From Silene conica (lineage: Eukaryota; Streptophyta; Magnoliopsida; Caryophyllales; Caryophyllaceae): a DNA stretch of 64,000 bases. The notes beneath the pieces are model-generated. The model did no database searches. It was given only the letters and a program-made list of their open reading frames with translations, and was not told the origin of the DNA. This document shows, piece by piece, positions 1-10,251 of this stretch (within the stretch, counting starts at the first letter, position 1; the number at the start of each line of letters is the position of its first letter). The position numbers were made by a program, and so were the translations under genes. Location of the stretch: the NCBI GenBank assembly GCA_029255685.2, contig CM055313.2:29384579-29448578 (forward strand), written 5' to 3'.

Positions 1-1037
1 AAAATCTCAAAAAAATACCCAATATGCTCTCCCAGCCGGTCGACCGGCGGCCGGTCGGTCGACCGGCTCAGAGAGCCTGTGACAGAAAATCGCAAAAACG
101 CAATATGTGAAAAACTGCACTAAACGACCTACAACCTTCAAATTTGCTACACAAGGTGTTTACCCAACAATATCAAACATCAATTACTACTAATCTACCA
201 GCAAGTAAGTCCCATAACAATCCTCAAACGGAATCAACATGTATCCGTCGCAAAATGAGAAAAACTGAAAATGTACTTAAGAACACATAACAATCGATTC
301 AAGCATGAATTCATCATCATAACATCATCCTAAACATGTTACTAAGTCCTTTGATCAACCTTTAACAACAAAAACAGAAACCACACAAGAATCACAATAT
401 AAATATGCTAATATACACATAAAAGCCGAGTTTCTCATTATCGTCACCTTTAAGCTTATTCCGGCAGATGATCCTCCTCAATCACGTAGCTATCGGTGTC
501 GGGATCGTCCAAGCCAACGCCTACAACATAGAAAACGGGTTTTTAAATTCTTAAAACGGAACTAAGGAAAACAGGCCGATTTTCGAAGTCAACAAAATGA
601 AAAATGAAAGTGATGGATGACTTGGAAATCGAACGAGGATTCCGAAAATGTACTTACTTTTGCGATTTGAAGAACGGATGATGAAGAAAAGCTTGAAGGA
701 AGGAAGTATCAATGGAGGTTTTAGGATGAATTTGTTTTACAGTGGAGGGTTTCTTGGAAAATAAGATGTCGACATATTGTTTATAGAGAGGACAAGTGAG
801 TTGTCCTTTCCGACTTGCTTAAACGGTTACGGATTTTAGAAACGGATATGGAAATGAATATTTGAGTCGGATATTTAAATGATGCCAAGTTGTATTCGTC
901 TTAAGGACTTGAGGTTCTTAAGACGGATCTCACTTATTAAATTAAATCTTTCGAGATAAATTACTAGATTATTATTTTATTACTTAAAATAATTTAAAAC
1001 GATTAAATTAGATTTTACGAAAATACGGGATGTTACA
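1..1037 (-). mobile_element. LTR fragment, Ty3/gypsy-like (probably Tekay/Del type), minus strand
   Basis: Read on the minus strand the sequence starts at 1037 with TGTAACATCCCGTATTTTCG, a start typical of LTRs of plant chromovirus-type gypsy elements. A TATA-like box lies at 780-785 and the following transcribed part runs leftward off the window. Near the left edge it carries GGTCGACC-type motifs at 38 and 53. No internal domain, primer site or second LTR is visible, so this may be a solo LTR or one end of an element lying mostly to the left. The family name is inference; that it is an LTR rests on the terminus and promoter layout. Confidence 0.5.
780..785 (-). promoter_or_regulatory. TATA-like box inside the LTR fragment
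   Basis: On the minus strand the sequence reads CTCTATAAACA. It lies about 255 bp inside the LTR terminus, where an LTR promoter is expected. Confidence 0.35.
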
Positions 1038-2187
1038 GGTGGTGGAACCGAACAATAAGGATGTGCTGAGGGAATTGGATGTGGTAAAAGGAAATCTTCT
1101 CATAAAGGATAATGGTAAAAGAATGTTGGAGGTTGTTGCTGAAGGTTGTGTTGATGTGACCAATAAGAAGCTTAATCAGGTCTCAGATGAGGAGGTGGGT
1201 ACAAAGGGTAGTGAAAGTGTGATAACGGAGGTGATGGAAAGTCAGATTGATGTGAGTATAAAGGATAATGAAAGGGTGAATATGGAGATGAAGGTGGGCC
1301 AAAATGATGGTGAAATAGATATGATGACTGACGTAAATATGGGGGCGAAGGTGAAGATGGGTCAAAATAATGAGGAAATTGATCCGATGACTGAATTAAA
1401 GAAAAAGGAACATAGTTCTTGTGAGTCAGTTTTTGAGTTGTCCAAAATAGGAGAAGTTCTTGAATTTTCCAAAAAGGGAGGAGTTGGTTCCCGTCTAAGG
1501 ATTTCGGCACAATCTTATAAAATGTTGTTGGAGGGTAAAAATGTGAATTTTTACAATAAACGTGATTTCTCCACTTTGTCAATTAAGATCCTTAATGTTG
1601 AGGATACTGACGAGGGTGAATTTATAAGAGAACTTCCTGAGGTTAAGAAGAAGAGGGGGAGGACAAGATGTCCTAGAAAGCAAAAATCTAAGGAGGCGGA
1701 GGTCATGGACAATGACATGAATCCTTTAGATACAATCAATGTGCAGCCGGTTATCCCTAGCGTTGATATGTGTGAGTCCTCTTCCTGTGCTGTGAGCGCA
1801 TGTGCGTCGTCGGTTTGTGACAACTTCTCTCCTCCTGGTACTCATTTACACCATGATGATACTAGGTTCGTTACTAATGACTCAAGTGCTCATATATCGG
1901 TGGTGAATGAAAAGACAACCTCTAAGCGTTCTCCGGCTGAGAATGACCCTAATAAGGTCCACCAGTTTTTCATTTTTTCAGCCCGTCACAAGAAGTATAA
2001 GGTTGTTTCGTGTAGGAAACCGTCCTGCACCTCTTTTTCTACTAAGCTTGGCAGGATAGCCAATTACAAGAAGAAACTTTGCCAAGGGGATGAATCTCCA
2101 AGATGCTTTTTATCTACTTTTTCTAAAAGTAGATCCTTTTCTCGAAAATTTCTACGTCCTTGTGGCGTAAGTGTGTCTTGTCGTTAG
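1030..2187 (+). pseudogene. Unrecognised ORF, 5' end cut by the LTR fragment
   Basis: A 385-codon open frame, long for this AT-rich sequence. Its first ATG lies inside the LTR end (1030-1037), so the true N-terminus is lost to the left. The protein is charged and low in complexity, with acidic Lys/Glu-rich stretches in the first half, a basic patch KKKRGRTRCPRKQKSKEAE around residues 208-226, and a Cys/Ser/Lys-rich basic C-terminus. I recognise no domain. The 3' flank has TTAATAAAA at about 2322, which would suit the tail of a LINE, so the C-terminal part of a LINE ORF1 is one possibility, but no zinc knuckle or reverse transcriptase supports it. It could also be a fragment of a host gene. 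Confidence 0.3.
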
Positions 2188-2759
2188 TACTCCCCCGAAG
2201 CTCCGTTGAGGAAAAGAGAAAAGAGGTGTCCGCTCATTTGGCAAGCTCCGATCGTCCTTTCAAGCAGCCTATGTTTGTTGTCAACACCATATGTAATTTA
2301 GTCGCTTTTTCTAGTAATGTATTAATAAAACCCGACTCTGACAATGTCGGAAATGTAGGGTAGCTCCGTAGGCACCTTTTTTTTCGAGTTCCAAAAAAAA
2401 AGGTCTTTGATATTCTTTATTTCATTTGACACGGCTGGAAAATATAATATTGACGGGATTTTAATCTAAGTTATGAATTTTTTTTACGACTTTATCCACT
2501 AAGTTAATCATTTTAGTTATTTAGCATCTAACCTCATACTAAATACATATAACACATAACTCACGTTTATTGATACAAAGACGTACATGCATAACCATTA
2601 CAACGATACCATGGATATAGTAACGACCCACGTCCAACTAAAACACAAATTATAAAATAAAAGCGTCTAATCCTGAGTATTAAACAATCCTTAAAAGGAT
2701 TGTCCAACCCTCTAAGACCATGACAATCTTACATAGTTTTATCGTCATTAACTTACTTT
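2188..2759. other. Non-coding stretch between the ORF and the Kunitz pseudogene
   Basis: A-T rich sequence. From about 2400 onward it resembles the 3' flank of the intact Kunitz gene at 26,560-27,013, so it is the 3' flank of the duplicated gene. No other gene seen. Confidence 0.5.
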
Positions 2760-3315
2760 TTAAGAGTTAGATAACTCGAGAACATTGAAAACTTTCTTGA
2801 ACGAAACCCTAGTAGGATACTCAGTAATACCCAAAAGTCCATCATCTTCAAATAATCCAACATTATAACCGGGTTCGTCAACTGACTGCCAATACTTCAA
2901 CTCATAAATCGGTAACAAAGACTTATCCGTCTTAGTGATGGAGAAAGGAATGTGGACCGGCATGAGATCTGTCCCGGGCGTGATGTACAACTTCCGAGCC
3001 AATGTCTTTGTGATCGTGTCACGTGTCTGTGTCCATACAAGGGGTTCACGGCGTGGAGTGGGGCCTTTGAAGGCTAAGCTAATTTTTTGGTCGAGCTTAA
3101 TGATACGAGACCTAACAGGGCTAAAGATTTTAACTGGGGTACCAGGTGAATTTTCCGTTTTTTCCTGGACGATGAAATGTGGATATTTGTTTTGGGTGTA
3201 GGTAAGACCACCACCCGTAATCTCGTCTATCGGGATAATGTAATAGTCCCCGCTATTGATTATCAGGTCACCGTCGGTATCGATGAGAAAAGCGGTGGAG
3301 AGTGAGAGGGTTGGG

Positions 3316-3660
3316 TGTAACACCCCGGCCCATACCTAGGACCGGAAATGTTAGCCACGGTAGCTCGCCAAGCTTTGTACTGGCCCCACAGGCCAACACG
3401 AGTCCTTTCCACTGCATTTTGTCCTCACTCATGCGCATCCCGGGAACCTTCCCAGGAGGTCACCCATCCTAAGACTACTCCCAGCCAAGCACGCTTAACC
3501 TTGGAGTTCTTTCGCATGGATAACCAGAAAAGAAAGTGCACTTTGTTGATATGAGTAGTACTTTCAATCCCTTTAAGCACTAGTCATATAAGCCTATCAA
3601 GGGACCTCTTCAAGGGGTTACCCCACCCGAATATCCTATTCGGTTCAATGGAATATTACA
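3316..3660 (-). repeat. Cassandra LTR (3' LTR in element sense)
   Basis: 345 bp, nearly identical to 3816-4160. Contains the 5S-like segment at about 3435-3520. Confidence 0.95.
3435..3520 (-). other. 5S rRNA-derived segment of the Cassandra LTR
   Basis: The plus strand reads GAGGTCACCCATCCTAAGAC and later AGCACGCTTAACCTTGGAG, close to the reverse complement of plant 5S rRNA, including its internal pol III promoter region. Changes relative to 5S, and the LTR context, show this is not a working 5S gene. The second copy is at about 3935-4020. Confidence 0.85.
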
Positions 3661-3800
3661 CACCCCCACTTGAAGAACGCAACGTCCTCGTTGCGCCTGG
3701 CAGCATCCGACCGCAGCCGAGCCAAACCTGGAATCCTCCCCCGCTTGGTTGGTGCCCCGGGTACTCCAGACCACGGGCGCTCACCAAACGGTCGCAGGGT

Positions 3801-3813
3801 TGCTCTGATACCA
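3801..3813 (-). promoter_or_regulatory. Primer-binding site, tRNA-iMet
   Basis: TGGTATCAGAGCA on the minus strand, two bases inside the Cassandra 5' LTR. Confidence 0.9.
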
Positions 3814-3815
3814 TT

Positions 3816-4160
3816 TGTAACACCCCGGCCCATACCTAGGACCGGAAATGTTAGCCACGGTAGCTCGCCAAGCTTTGTACTGGCCCCACAGACCAACACG
3901 AGTCCTTTCCAGCGCATTTTGTCCTCACTCATGCGCATCCCGGAAACCTTCCCAGGAGGTCACCCATCCTAAGACTACTCCCAGCCAAGCACGCTTAACC
4001 TTGGAGTTCTTTCGCATGGATAACCAGAAAAGAAAGTGCACTTTGTTGATATGAGTAGTACTTTCAATCCCTTTAAGCACTAGTCATATAAGCCTATCAA
4101 GGGACCTCTTCAAGGGGTTACCCCACCCGAATATCCTATTCGGTTCAATGGAATATTACA
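3816..4160 (-). repeat. Cassandra LTR (5' LTR in element sense)
   Basis: 345 bp, with the 5S-like segment at about 3935-4020. The tRNA-iMet primer site lies immediately inside it. Confidence 0.95.
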
Positions 4161-4267
4161 TTGGGAGTAGGACTAGAGTGATTGAAGCTGAGAAGAGGAA
4201 GGAAGACATTTTCAAGAGTTTTATAATTGAAGTTTGGTGTGAGAACTAGGAAGGTATTATAGGAGGG

Positions 4268-4275
4268 TTTTTATA
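4268..4275 (-). promoter_or_regulatory. TATA box of the disrupted Kunitz gene
   Basis: TATAAAAA on the minus strand, about 60 bp upstream of the ATG at 4209. The same box is at 27,669-27,676 in the paralogue. Confidence 0.6.
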
Positions 4276-4701
4276 GTGGAGTGGCCTCAAATACTTAGCA
4301 TGGAGTTTTAAAAATATGATTAATGAGTAATTTGTTAACCTAAATTGAGGGCAGATGTGATAATGAGGCCAATTAGATCAAGTTTGATTATTGTCACGTC
4401 GAGTAATTTTGGATTCGTAATAACCAATGTCAGATTGCGTGAACTAGGTCATTTATTCGAGTTTATTGCTTTTAAGTTATCTAGAGATAATAATGATGTA
4501 CGATAATATATGGAATTGAATTGTGTAATCTTAAATAAAATTGTCTTTTGAGTAAATTCGGCTCCACCTAGTACAAGTTGGGTAAAACTGCCGGGTCATT
4601 TTTCTAGGTCTTGCTCAGAGTAACATGTGTTACATGTCCAATGATTCACAATCTCAAATAATACAAAAGTACAAAAGTAAAAAGAAAATACTCTATATTA
4701 A

Positions 4702-6324
4702 GAACGACTTTTTAAAATAATGTTCAAAAATAAATATTTATCGATTTGGGTTGATTTTGAAAATATTTGTTAAAATGATGTCCACGTAGGCTTGGAAAAT
4801 ACGGACCTGAAACACGGAATAGACACGCCATTTGAATTGGCGTGTTCACTATTAAATTAATAATAAATTAAAAGATGTTAAGAGACACACCATTGCAATT
4901 GGCGTGTCTATGTGACCAATTTTTTTTTTTAACATTGACCCACTTACTGAGGTTTATCATTTTATATGCCTACAATTACTTCAACCTTTCAAACACCTAT
5001 TTTTTCCTTTGGGATATTCTATATAGTACCCCTCAATTTTTTGACTTTCTACATGGTACCCCTAGACTTTTTAAAACATACATGGTACCCCTAATTGTTC
5101 TCATTATCACTACGCGTACCCCTAAATTTTATTTTCCGTCAATTAAACTCATTTAAAGCTTCAAGTGATAGCTTGAACGCGTAAGGAAGCTTGTCATTTA
5201 TTATCACATGACATAAGGATTCTATTAGGCTCTATATCCATCTCGATCCTAATATTTATAGATATATATGGGCTAAAAAAAGGTGAAGGAAAAATTATTG
5301 ATATTTGCCAAATTATCACGTCCGAAGAATGGATATTAATTCTAATAGAGTCCTTATGTCAGGAGATGATAAATGTCAAGTTTGGTTATGCGTCTAAGTA
5401 ATCATTTAACGCTTAAAAATGATTTTAATTGACGGAAAATAAAGTTTAGGGGTACACGTAGTGATAATGACAACAATTAGGGGTACCATGTATGTTTTAA
5501 AAAGTGTAGGGGTATCATGTAGAAAGTCGAAAAATTGAGGGGTACCATGTAGAATATCCCTTTTCCTTTTATATGCCTACAATTTCCATGAAGTCATCAT
5601 CAATGGCGTTAAACTAAAACTAAAACTAACCACTTCTTAGATCCAAGCACCACTTATTTCACTTAACATCCTTAGAACTTTGGCAGCCCCATGTCTACTA
5701 TGAACGACCAAATCGGCACCTATATGTCCATTCACCATATATGACCTTCACAATTTGGGTCTTGCCTGGTTGCCAAAGGAACTCTGAATTGGTGGACACT
5801 TGGGGTTGCTGGGGTTCGATAGTGGTTAGAGCAATCCATGTTTGTTTTGAGTTTGAAATAGCGTTAATGGTGATGAATGATAGGGGAATTAGCTGTGGTA
5901 GTCAACGGGTGATAAGTGGCTATGGTGAATCGAAGGTTAAGGTGTGCTAAGAGACGATTTGAGGGAGAGTTGGATCTTATTGAGGGATGATTGCAGAAAA
6001 TATGGATAGGTGATGGAAAAAATAGGTGTTTGAAAGGTTTGAAGTAATTCTAGTCATGGAAAATGGTAAAGCCTTGAAGAGAAAGTGGGTCACTGTAAAT
6101 AAAAAATTGTTCACATAGACACGCCAAGTGCAATGGCGTGTCTCTTACCATCTTTTAATTTATTATTAATTTAACATAAACACGCCAATTCCAATGACGT
6201 GTCTATCCCGTGTTTCAGGTCCGTACTATTCGAGCCTACGTGGACACCATTTCGACAAATATTTTCAAAACCAACCCAAAACGATAAATATTTTATTTTT
6301 GAACTTTATTTTAAAAAATCCATC
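4702..6324. mobile_element. Mutator-like non-autonomous element with ~300-bp inverted repeats
   Basis: Left arm 4702-~5010 and right arm ~6015-6324 are inverted copies, including two blocks with the core ACACGCCA-N-TGGCGTGT. Outer ends pair as GAACGACTTTTTAAAATAA and GATGGATTTTTTAAAATAA. A perfect 9-bp target duplication CTATATTAA lies at 4693-4701 and 6325-6333, as expected for Mutator-type insertion. The central ~450 bp (about 5570-6015) is not recognised, so captured host sequence is possible. A second MITE (5011-5560) is nested in the left arm. It lies in the upstream region of the disrupted Kunitz gene; the paralogue lacks it. Confidence 0.87.
5011..5560. mobile_element. Nested Mutator-like MITE, 550 bp
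   Basis: Terminal inverted repeats of about 145 bp start GGGATATTCTA and contain three spaced GGTACCCC-type blocks each. A perfect 9-bp target duplication TTTTCCTTT flanks it (5002-5010, 5561-5569). It is inserted into the larger element at 4702-6324, so it is the younger of the two. Confidence 0.88.
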
Positions 6325-6724
6325 CTATATTAAATACTCCCTCATATTCATACTATTTTTCATGTTTATCATTTTTTGTACATTTTTCTATATACTAGAT
6401 AAAAAATTTATTCATATATTTAAAATCTTTTGCTAAAATTATTATCATTAGCAAAATTTATAATATATGTAATTATTAAATAAGGTCATAAGGATCATAT
6501 TTCTACAATACAAATTTTCATTGAGAACAACATCAATCGTTTAAATATTATGACCGGATCAACTATCATATCACCTGTATATATATAAAGACAAACATAT
6601 TGTCGTTCCTTATATGTATTCTTATATACACACAATTGATATGAAGTAATTTATTTGTATTAAGCTTAAAACGAATATTATTCGTCTTAATTAAGGGAGA
6701 CTTACTATTACATAGTACTATACA

Positions 6725-7262
6725 TGCGGCATTCCGACATATGCGAGTCGAGCCGAGCCCGAGCTTGGCCTTGCTCGGCATGTGCTCAATAACAAAACTC
6801 GGTCTTCAGCCGATATCGAGCTTATCCGAATTTGAAAAAAATGTGTTCGTTATAAAGCTTGTGAGCTTTAACACGAGCTCGAGTCAAACTCGAGCCCAAA
6901 TCGAGCGCAAATCGAGCCTATATAAAAAAAATTATTTTTAATTTTTTCCTTTTGAAAATTTTCAATAACAAGGCTCAAAGATTTTATGTAAAAATATTTT
7001 GCAAATCAACTAGATATTTGATATATATGATACAATGATATAATATAATAAAATATTTCTATAAAATATGAGTAATATCTTATTATGTAATCACAAATGT
7101 TCGAGCCGCATGCGAGCTTTTCGAGTTCAGCCAGGCTTTGCTCGGCTTGACTCTCGTTAAGCTCTCAAGCTGTGTCCGAACCGAACTCTTACGAGCTGAG
7201 CTTTAAACAAGCCGATCTCAAATGACTCGTAAACGGTCTCGTCTCATTGTTAACAGCCCTAC
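6725..7262. mobile_element. Probable hAT-like MITE with GAGCTCGAG-rich arms
   Basis: Present in copy A of the Kunitz duplication but absent from the matching place in copy B (about 28,460), so it is an insertion. Both arms are rich in GAGCTCGAG/CTCGAGCC words in opposite orientation, and the right end reads GTTAACAGCCCTA, similar to ends of plant hAT-type MITEs. I could not define a clean target duplication. Confidence 0.4.
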
Positions 7263-7736
7263 GCCGGTATGTAGTAAAAAAAAAGTACTTATACGTGTGG
7301 GAAAGTACCATCACCCAAAACGTGCATTTAATGACTAATATCTAACTAAATTATTTGGTATTGAGTATTGACTATTGTGTCTAGTCGTACGCTCCTAATT
7401 ACTCCCTGGGCCACGTTATAGTGAAGGTATTCACACTTGTTCTTAAACATTAAGGGAGGTGATATTAACATCTTTTACTCCATATAAGGAATTAAGGATA
7501 TAAATGGCCTTTAACTAGAAAAAGAAAATGAGACGGTGATATCGGGTATTACCTTAGGTGTCGCCCTAATTGTCCATACGAAAAAGGGTAATGAGATGGT
7601 GGCGTCGCCATTGTAACAAGCTTAAGAACCACCGAGGTTTTTTTATAAATACAATTTTTATTTTTTTTCAAATTTCACCCAAATTTTTGAAACTCAAATC
7701 ATTTCATTAGTTGAGATTAGTGTGGTATTTTTTTAA
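7263..7736. other. Upstream flank of duplication copy A
   Basis: About 7290-7430 matches 28,495-28,910 of copy B; beyond that similarity is lost. No gene seen. Confidence 0.5.
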
Positions 7737-8098
7737 GGATTAATTGATAAGAATACTCTGAATTATGAGTGTCCTGCTCAAAATACTCCAAACTTTATTT
7801 TAACTACCAATATAACCAACTAATGCTCTCATTCGCTTTTATTATAATATATGACATGTTACCTGCTAAATAAGTGAAAAAAATTCTAACCCTTCGTTAA
7901 CCCGTCTTTCTCTTTTTACTTCTCTGTTAATCTATTCACCTAATCACACCATTAAAACATGCTACAATAAGTTAACAAAACAAAAAATTCTATTCAAAGC
8001 AAATGAGGGTATTAGTTGGCTATATTGGTAGTTAAAATAAAGTTTAAAGTATTTAGGGCAGTTCATTCATAGTTCGGAGTATTTCTATCAATTAATCC
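7737..8098. mobile_element. Mutator-like MITE, 362 bp
   Basis: Inverted repeats of about 105 bp start GGATTAATTGAT. A perfect 9-bp target duplication TTTTTTTAA lies at 7728-7736 and 8099-8107. No coding capacity. Confidence 0.88.
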
Positions 8099-8394
8099 TT
8101 TTTTTAATTGATAATAACTATTAATTGGTTTTTTTGTCAAACACGACATTTAAATTTATTTATTTTTTCAAATAGTACCTTTAAATTTTTTTTGTCCAAT
8201 ACAACCTTTAATAAAACAAATTTATTGAACACGACATTCTAGCCATCTCATGAATAATACATAACACGTGTAAATTTACGACGAGTATATCTATCTCAAA
8301 ACTATACTAGCATTTTTTGCTTAAATGGTGCTTAAAAGCAAGCTATTTAACAAAGTAGGGTCGGTTTCAAACTATTTACCGAAAATGGTTCCAC

Positions 8395-8864
8395 TGTTGG
8401 GAAATGTGTTCTCAACAATAGTGCGATCACGTAATTAAATCTCATGACGAGAATGCGCAAGGGATGATACGATTTATATTAGTCAACTGACCAACATTAA
8501 TCGGTAATGATTGGCTAGCTAGAGTTTAACATTACTGTCGTATGACGGTGGTGGTCAGTTGATCCCTTTAGGTCACACCTTTAGGACAATCCCCTTAATT
8601 GATTAAATGATCAAATGTATATTGATACGATTTGCTCATATTCCTTAAGCTCGTATATCGAGAAATTAGAGGTTAAGTCTTATAGTAAGATTTATGTTTA
8701 AAATTGAAACGTGACAATTGTTAAACAATAAAAGATATTTTATAATATCATAATTAGAATGAATCGGGTTATAATTAATACAAAGGTTGTAAATCGTATT
8801 GACGATAAATTATCATTTTATATTTGTAATTTCGAATTACTTGTCAATTGATAAATATGATTTA

Positions 8865-8914
<50 letters not shown>

Positions 8915-9468
8915 CGGGATCCGGTGCGAACCACCCTTATAATGAGAACCATGAGAACCCTCACTAAATCTCCACCAAATCTTCTTTCGAAAGTTTCGAT
9001 GGCTCATTTACCATTATTTTAACTTATTCAAATACACACTTTAGTATCATTAAACAATTTTTTTTGATTTTATTAACAAAATATATACTTAGTGTACGAA
9101 AATACAATTAGACGTACTAAAATGGCTATAAATGCACGAAAACAACCACTACGTGCATGAAATTTTTTACATGCATGAAAATGATTAGTAGCTGCATGAA
9201 ATAAGAGGTTGTACGTGCATTAAAACGAGTTCTAGGTGCATGAAAAATGATAGATGCGTAAAAATCGGTAGTAGGTGCATGAAAACTAATAAAACGTATC
9301 TCACCTTGATTTCCGTCACTAGTATATATATTTTCTAGACCAAGAAATATGTTCTCTAGCCTTAAAATTCCATGCCGAATCCAAATATGTCATTAATTTT
9401 TTTTAAAAATGTCCGTAAGGTAGAGTTCTCATGGTTCTCATTATATTGGTGGTTCTCATAGGATCTCA

Positions 9469-9505
<37 letters not shown>

Positions 9506-10251
9506 CATTTATACGATAAATATTTATATGTTTTTAAATTAAGATAATTTTATTACTATGTGACATATAAGATGTCACATGCTATACAAATTATAAAATT
9601 GACAAACTTGTAAAATGAAATCCATTTTATGGATTAAGTGGCCGGCTAGTGGAGGTGGTTGGTGTGGGTGATTAGTGTGTTAAATGCACCATAATCATTG
9701 TGTTTAAACATTAGTCTTAATAACCCACACCTAGAGCCACCCTAGTACATTGAGAAGAGGAGATGTTCCCTTTTTGTGCTACCCAAACCTGGCCACCCAT
9801 TAACCTAAGCAACACCATTTAAAATGTTGTGGTGTGCTCACATTTCACTCTAATGCTTGGCAAAATTCTCTAACTAAGAATACTACCAAAACCTCTCTAA
9901 GTTATTATATAGATAATAAAATATATACTATATGAGTGATAGTATTTGATTATATTTCTAATTAAGAGATTAGAATTAATATTAAGGAAACCGATTCTTG
10001 GTACTAGCTTGTTCAAAGACTTCGGATTATTAAGGGGTTGTCTTGGTGCATCCAAAGGAGGTATTCTTGTTGGGTACTAGGAGGATCATCCTTGCTATAT
10101 ATTCGGACCGTGAGTAAGGGTTCGAAAACTCTCTTATTTCCGCATTTTTAAGCATGCATAAGATCACATAAATAAGTTAATTAAAATGTTAATTAAAGTA
10201 TTTTGATTAGTATGACTAAATATTTAGTTTATGAGTAACTAAAACCCTACA
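8395..10251 (+). repeat. 5' LTR of the gag-only copia element
   Basis: Starts TGTTGGGAAATG, ends ACCCTACA. It carries a 0.56-kb MITE in its TA microsatellite, which explains why it is longer than the matching part of the 3' copy. Confidence 0.92.
8910..9473. mobile_element. MITE inserted in a (TA)n microsatellite (micron-like habit)
   Basis: Ends are imperfect inverted repeats of ~50 bp: left TAGGGTCGGGATCCGGTGCG, right (reverse complement) TAGAATTGAGATCCTATGAG, both followed by ATAATGAGAACCATGAGAAC. The element is flanked on both sides by TA repeats. The 3' LTR at about 24,000 has the short TA run without it, giving the empty site. No ORF. The superfamily is uncertain; TA-flanked insertion recalls the rice micron family. 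Confidence 0.75.

Larger units (their letters stand above)
3316..4160 (-). mobile_element. Cassandra-type TRIM retrotransposon, complete
   Basis: Two 345-bp direct repeats (3316-3660 and 3816-4160) begin TGTAAC and end ATTACA and enclose a 155-bp internal region. Read on the minus strand, TGGTATCAGAGCA (3801-3813), a tRNA-iMet primer-binding site, follows the upstream LTR, and a G-rich polypurine tract (3661-3672) precedes the downstream one. Both LTRs contain a stretch matching the reverse complement of plant 5S rRNA, the hallmark of Cassandra. The element codes for nothing and must move by borrowed enzymes. Target duplication is TTGGG. I count four differences between the LTRs, so the insertion is fairly young. 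It sits in the signal-peptide region of a Kunitz gene. Confidence 0.95.
2760..4209 (-). pseudogene. Kunitz-type (soybean trypsin inhibitor family) gene disrupted by Cassandra
   Basis: Minus strand, ATG at 4207-4209, TAA at 2760-2762. The signal peptide begins at 4209 and is cut after about 14 codons by the element at 3316-4160 (target duplication TTGGG at 3311-3315 and 4161-4165); coding resumes at 3315. Leaving out the element and one TTGGG leaves 600 nt, the same length as the intact paralogue at 27,014-27,613, with no other stop or frameshift seen. The Kunitz signature is visible as LIDTDGDLI just after the signal peptide, followed by YYIIP and GGGLTY. As in the paralogue, no cysteine is present in the mature part. 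The insertion is therefore the main, perhaps only, inactivating lesion. Family membership is well supported; inhibitor activity is inference. Confidence 0.88.
2400..7440. repeat. Segmental duplication, copy A (Kunitz gene and flanks)
   Basis: The gene, its 3' flank, its promoter and several kb of upstream sequence match copy B at about 26,550-28,920 in the same order. Copy A is expanded by Cassandra (3316-4160), a Mutator-like MITE with another nested inside (4702-6324) and an insertion at about 6725-7262. Copy B carries a Stowaway element that copy A lacks, so each copy shows the empty site for insertions in the other. Outer limits are approximate. Confidence 0.7.

Noticed and set aside
1172..1823. 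Minus-strand ORFs opposite the 1030-2187 frame
   Set aside because: Low-complexity shadows (Pro/His/Ser/Tyr-rich) of the plus-strand frame.
3435..4020. Possible real 5S rRNA genes
   Set aside because: Sequence differs from 5S at several places and sits within LTRs with TG...CA ends and a target duplication.
3348..4054. Short ORFs inside the Cassandra LTRs
   Set aside because: They overlap the 5S-like segment and repeat in both LTRs; Cassandra elements have no genes.
6336..6365. CTCCCTCATATTCATAC as a Stowaway end (also about 28,170)
   Set aside because: Present in both duplication copies but without a matching right end; at most an old truncated copy.
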